Assembly: GCA_902494685.1 (NCBI GenBank)
Contig: CABUUE010000094.1
Location: 1 to 6,094 of the forward strand
Direction of reading: 5' to 3'
DNA length: 6,094 bases
Origin: an uncultured Collinsella sp.
Lineage (GTDB): Bacteria > Actinomycetota > Coriobacteriia > Coriobacteriales > Coriobacteriaceae
A program made the position numbers and the translations under genes. The notes beneath the pieces were generated by a model. That model saw only the letters and a program-made list of their open reading frames with translations, was not told the origin of the DNA and did not search any database. Shown here one piece after another: positions 5,255-6,094 of this stretch. Positions within the stretch are counted from its first letter, which is position 1, and the number at the start of each line of letters is the position of its first letter.

Positions 5255-6094
5255 CTAGAGCGTCTTGAGGTACTCCCCAAGCTCTTCCTCCCAGTCGGGC
5301 ATGTGGAACCCGACCGACTCGAGCCTGGAAAGGTCGAGCGCGGAGTGGACCGGGCGCGGGGCCACGGGGCCCTCGGCGCCGGCGTAGTAGTCGGCGGTCG
5401 ATACCGGCACGACCCTGTCGCCGTTGCCGTTGGCGGCCTCGAAGACGGCGCGGGCGATGTCGGCCCAGGACTTGACGGCGCCGGAACCGGTGCAGTCGTA
5501 GGTGCCGTAGGGGGCGCGGCTCCCCAGCACGTGGAAGATTGCCTGCGCCATGTCGCGCGTGAAGGTCAGGCGTCCCAGCTGGTCGTCCACGACGGTGACC
5601 TGCTCCAACTTGTCCTCCGGGTCGGCGACGCGGTCGGAGAGCGCCCTCATGGTCTTGACGAAGTTGTGCCCCTCGCCGATGACCCAGGAGCTGCGCATGA
5701 TGTAGTGGCGCGGGCACCCGGCCACGGCGATGTCGCCGGCGGCCTTGGTCTGGCCGTAGACTGACAGCGGGCTGAGGGGCTCCTCCTCGTCGTGCACCTC
5801 GGCGGTGCCGTCGAAGACGTAGTCGGAGGACACGTGGACGAGCGCGATCCCGTGCTCGGCGCAGGTGCGCGCGAGCAGGGCGGGGCCGGTCGCGTTGGCC
5901 TTCCAGGCGGCCGCGCGGCCCTCGGGGGTCTCGGCTTTATCCACGGCGGTGTAGGCGCCGCAGTTGATCACGGTGCCGTAGAGCGACCAGTCGTACTTGG
6001 AGTAGGCCGCCGGGTCGGACATGTCGAAGGTGTCGATGTCGCAGAAGTCGAAGTCCTTGGCGACGCCGCGCTCCTCCGCCAGCGCGCGCACCGC
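5255..6094 (-). CDS. rmlD: dTDP-4-dehydrorhamnose reductase (5'-partial, start outside window)
   Basis: The visible 279 residues belong to the RmlD group of short-chain dehydrogenases, which reduce dTDP-4-dehydro-L-rhamnose to dTDP-L-rhamnose with NAD(P)H in the cytoplasm, the last step of rhamnose donor synthesis. Counted from the first visible residue, motifs are NCGAYTAVDKAE (44-55), VHVSSDYVFDG (86-96), the catalytic pair in VYGQTKAAGD (111-120, Tyr and Lys), RSSWVIGEGHNFVKTM (134-149), DDQLGRLTF (169-177) and APRPVHSALDLSRL (244-257). The N-terminal GxxGQLG nucleotide-binding motif is missing because the gene continues past base 6094; a GTG at 6091 is internal. The stop is TAG at 5257-5255. 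GC is high: I counted 42 of 60 bases at 5401-5460. In related actinobacteria this reductase is often fused behind an RmlC epimerase domain; whether that holds here cannot be seen. Confidence 0.93.
   Translation of the reverse strand, partial: AVRALAEERGVAKDFDFCDIDTFDMSDPAAYSKYDWSLYGTVINCGAYTAVDKAETPEGRAAAWKANATGPALLARTCAEHGIALVHVSSDYVFDGTAEVHDEEEPLSPLSVYGQTKAAGDIAVAGCPRHYIMRSSWVIGEGHNFVKTMRALSDRVADPEDKLEQVTVVDDQLGRLTFTRDMAQAIFHVLGSRAPYGTYDCTGSGAVKSWADIARAVFEAANGNGDRVVPVSTADYYAGAEGPVAPRPVHSALDLSRLESVGFHMPDWEEELGEYLKTL

Noticed and set aside
5303..5764. Long plus-strand open frame antisense to rmlD
   Set aside because: It is a Gly/Ala/Val-rich shadow typical of GC-rich coding DNA. The opposite strand has clear RmlD motifs throughout.
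1..6094. CRISPR arrays, insertion sequences, phage genes or integrases
   Set aside because: Reading both strands, I found no regularly spaced repeats, no transposase or integrase motifs and no terminal inverted repeats beyond the terminator hairpins.

Overview
The window looks like chromosomal DNA of a high-GC Gram-positive gut-type bacterium. My best guess is a Coriobacteriia member near Collinsella, inferred from GC-rich housekeeping genes, strong AGGAG-type ribosome binding sites, GTG starts and the protein flavour; this is not proven. It holds housekeeping and envelope-polysaccharide genes interrupted by a small accessory segment.

Left edge (1-366): the 3' part of aroQ, a type II 3-dehydroquinate dehydratase of the shikimate pathway, closed by a hairpin terminator. 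Next comes a compact two-gene cassette (497-1947). It has its own perfect TATAAT box, a DUF4869-type protein of unknown function, and, in a one-base stop/start overlap, a P-loop ATPase whose C-terminal half resembles a degenerate TOPRIM/DUF4435-like domain. A strong intrinsic terminator follows. The cassette is less GC-rich than the flanking rmlD gene and is the least characterised and most interesting part of the window.

Middle (1995-2343): a broken minus-strand remnant of a membrane acyltransferase (acyltransferase-3 / fucose 4-O-acetylase type), then the terminator and gene of a minus-strand tRNA-Arg(TCT).

Right half (2396-6094): envelope glycan genes. A minus-strand pair encodes an ABC-2 permease and its ATPase (Wzm/Wzt or TagG/TagH type), which would export a lipid-linked polysaccharide or teichoic-acid-like polymer. 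A divergently transcribed GT2 glycosyltransferase with two C-terminal membrane helices would make or use a polyprenyl-phosphate sugar. A perfect bidirectional hairpin separates it from a convergent, 5'-incomplete rmlD (dTDP-4-dehydrorhamnose reductase). Together these suggest synthesis and export of a rhamnose-containing surface polymer. The acyltransferase remnant would fit as a former decoration enzyme of such a glycan.
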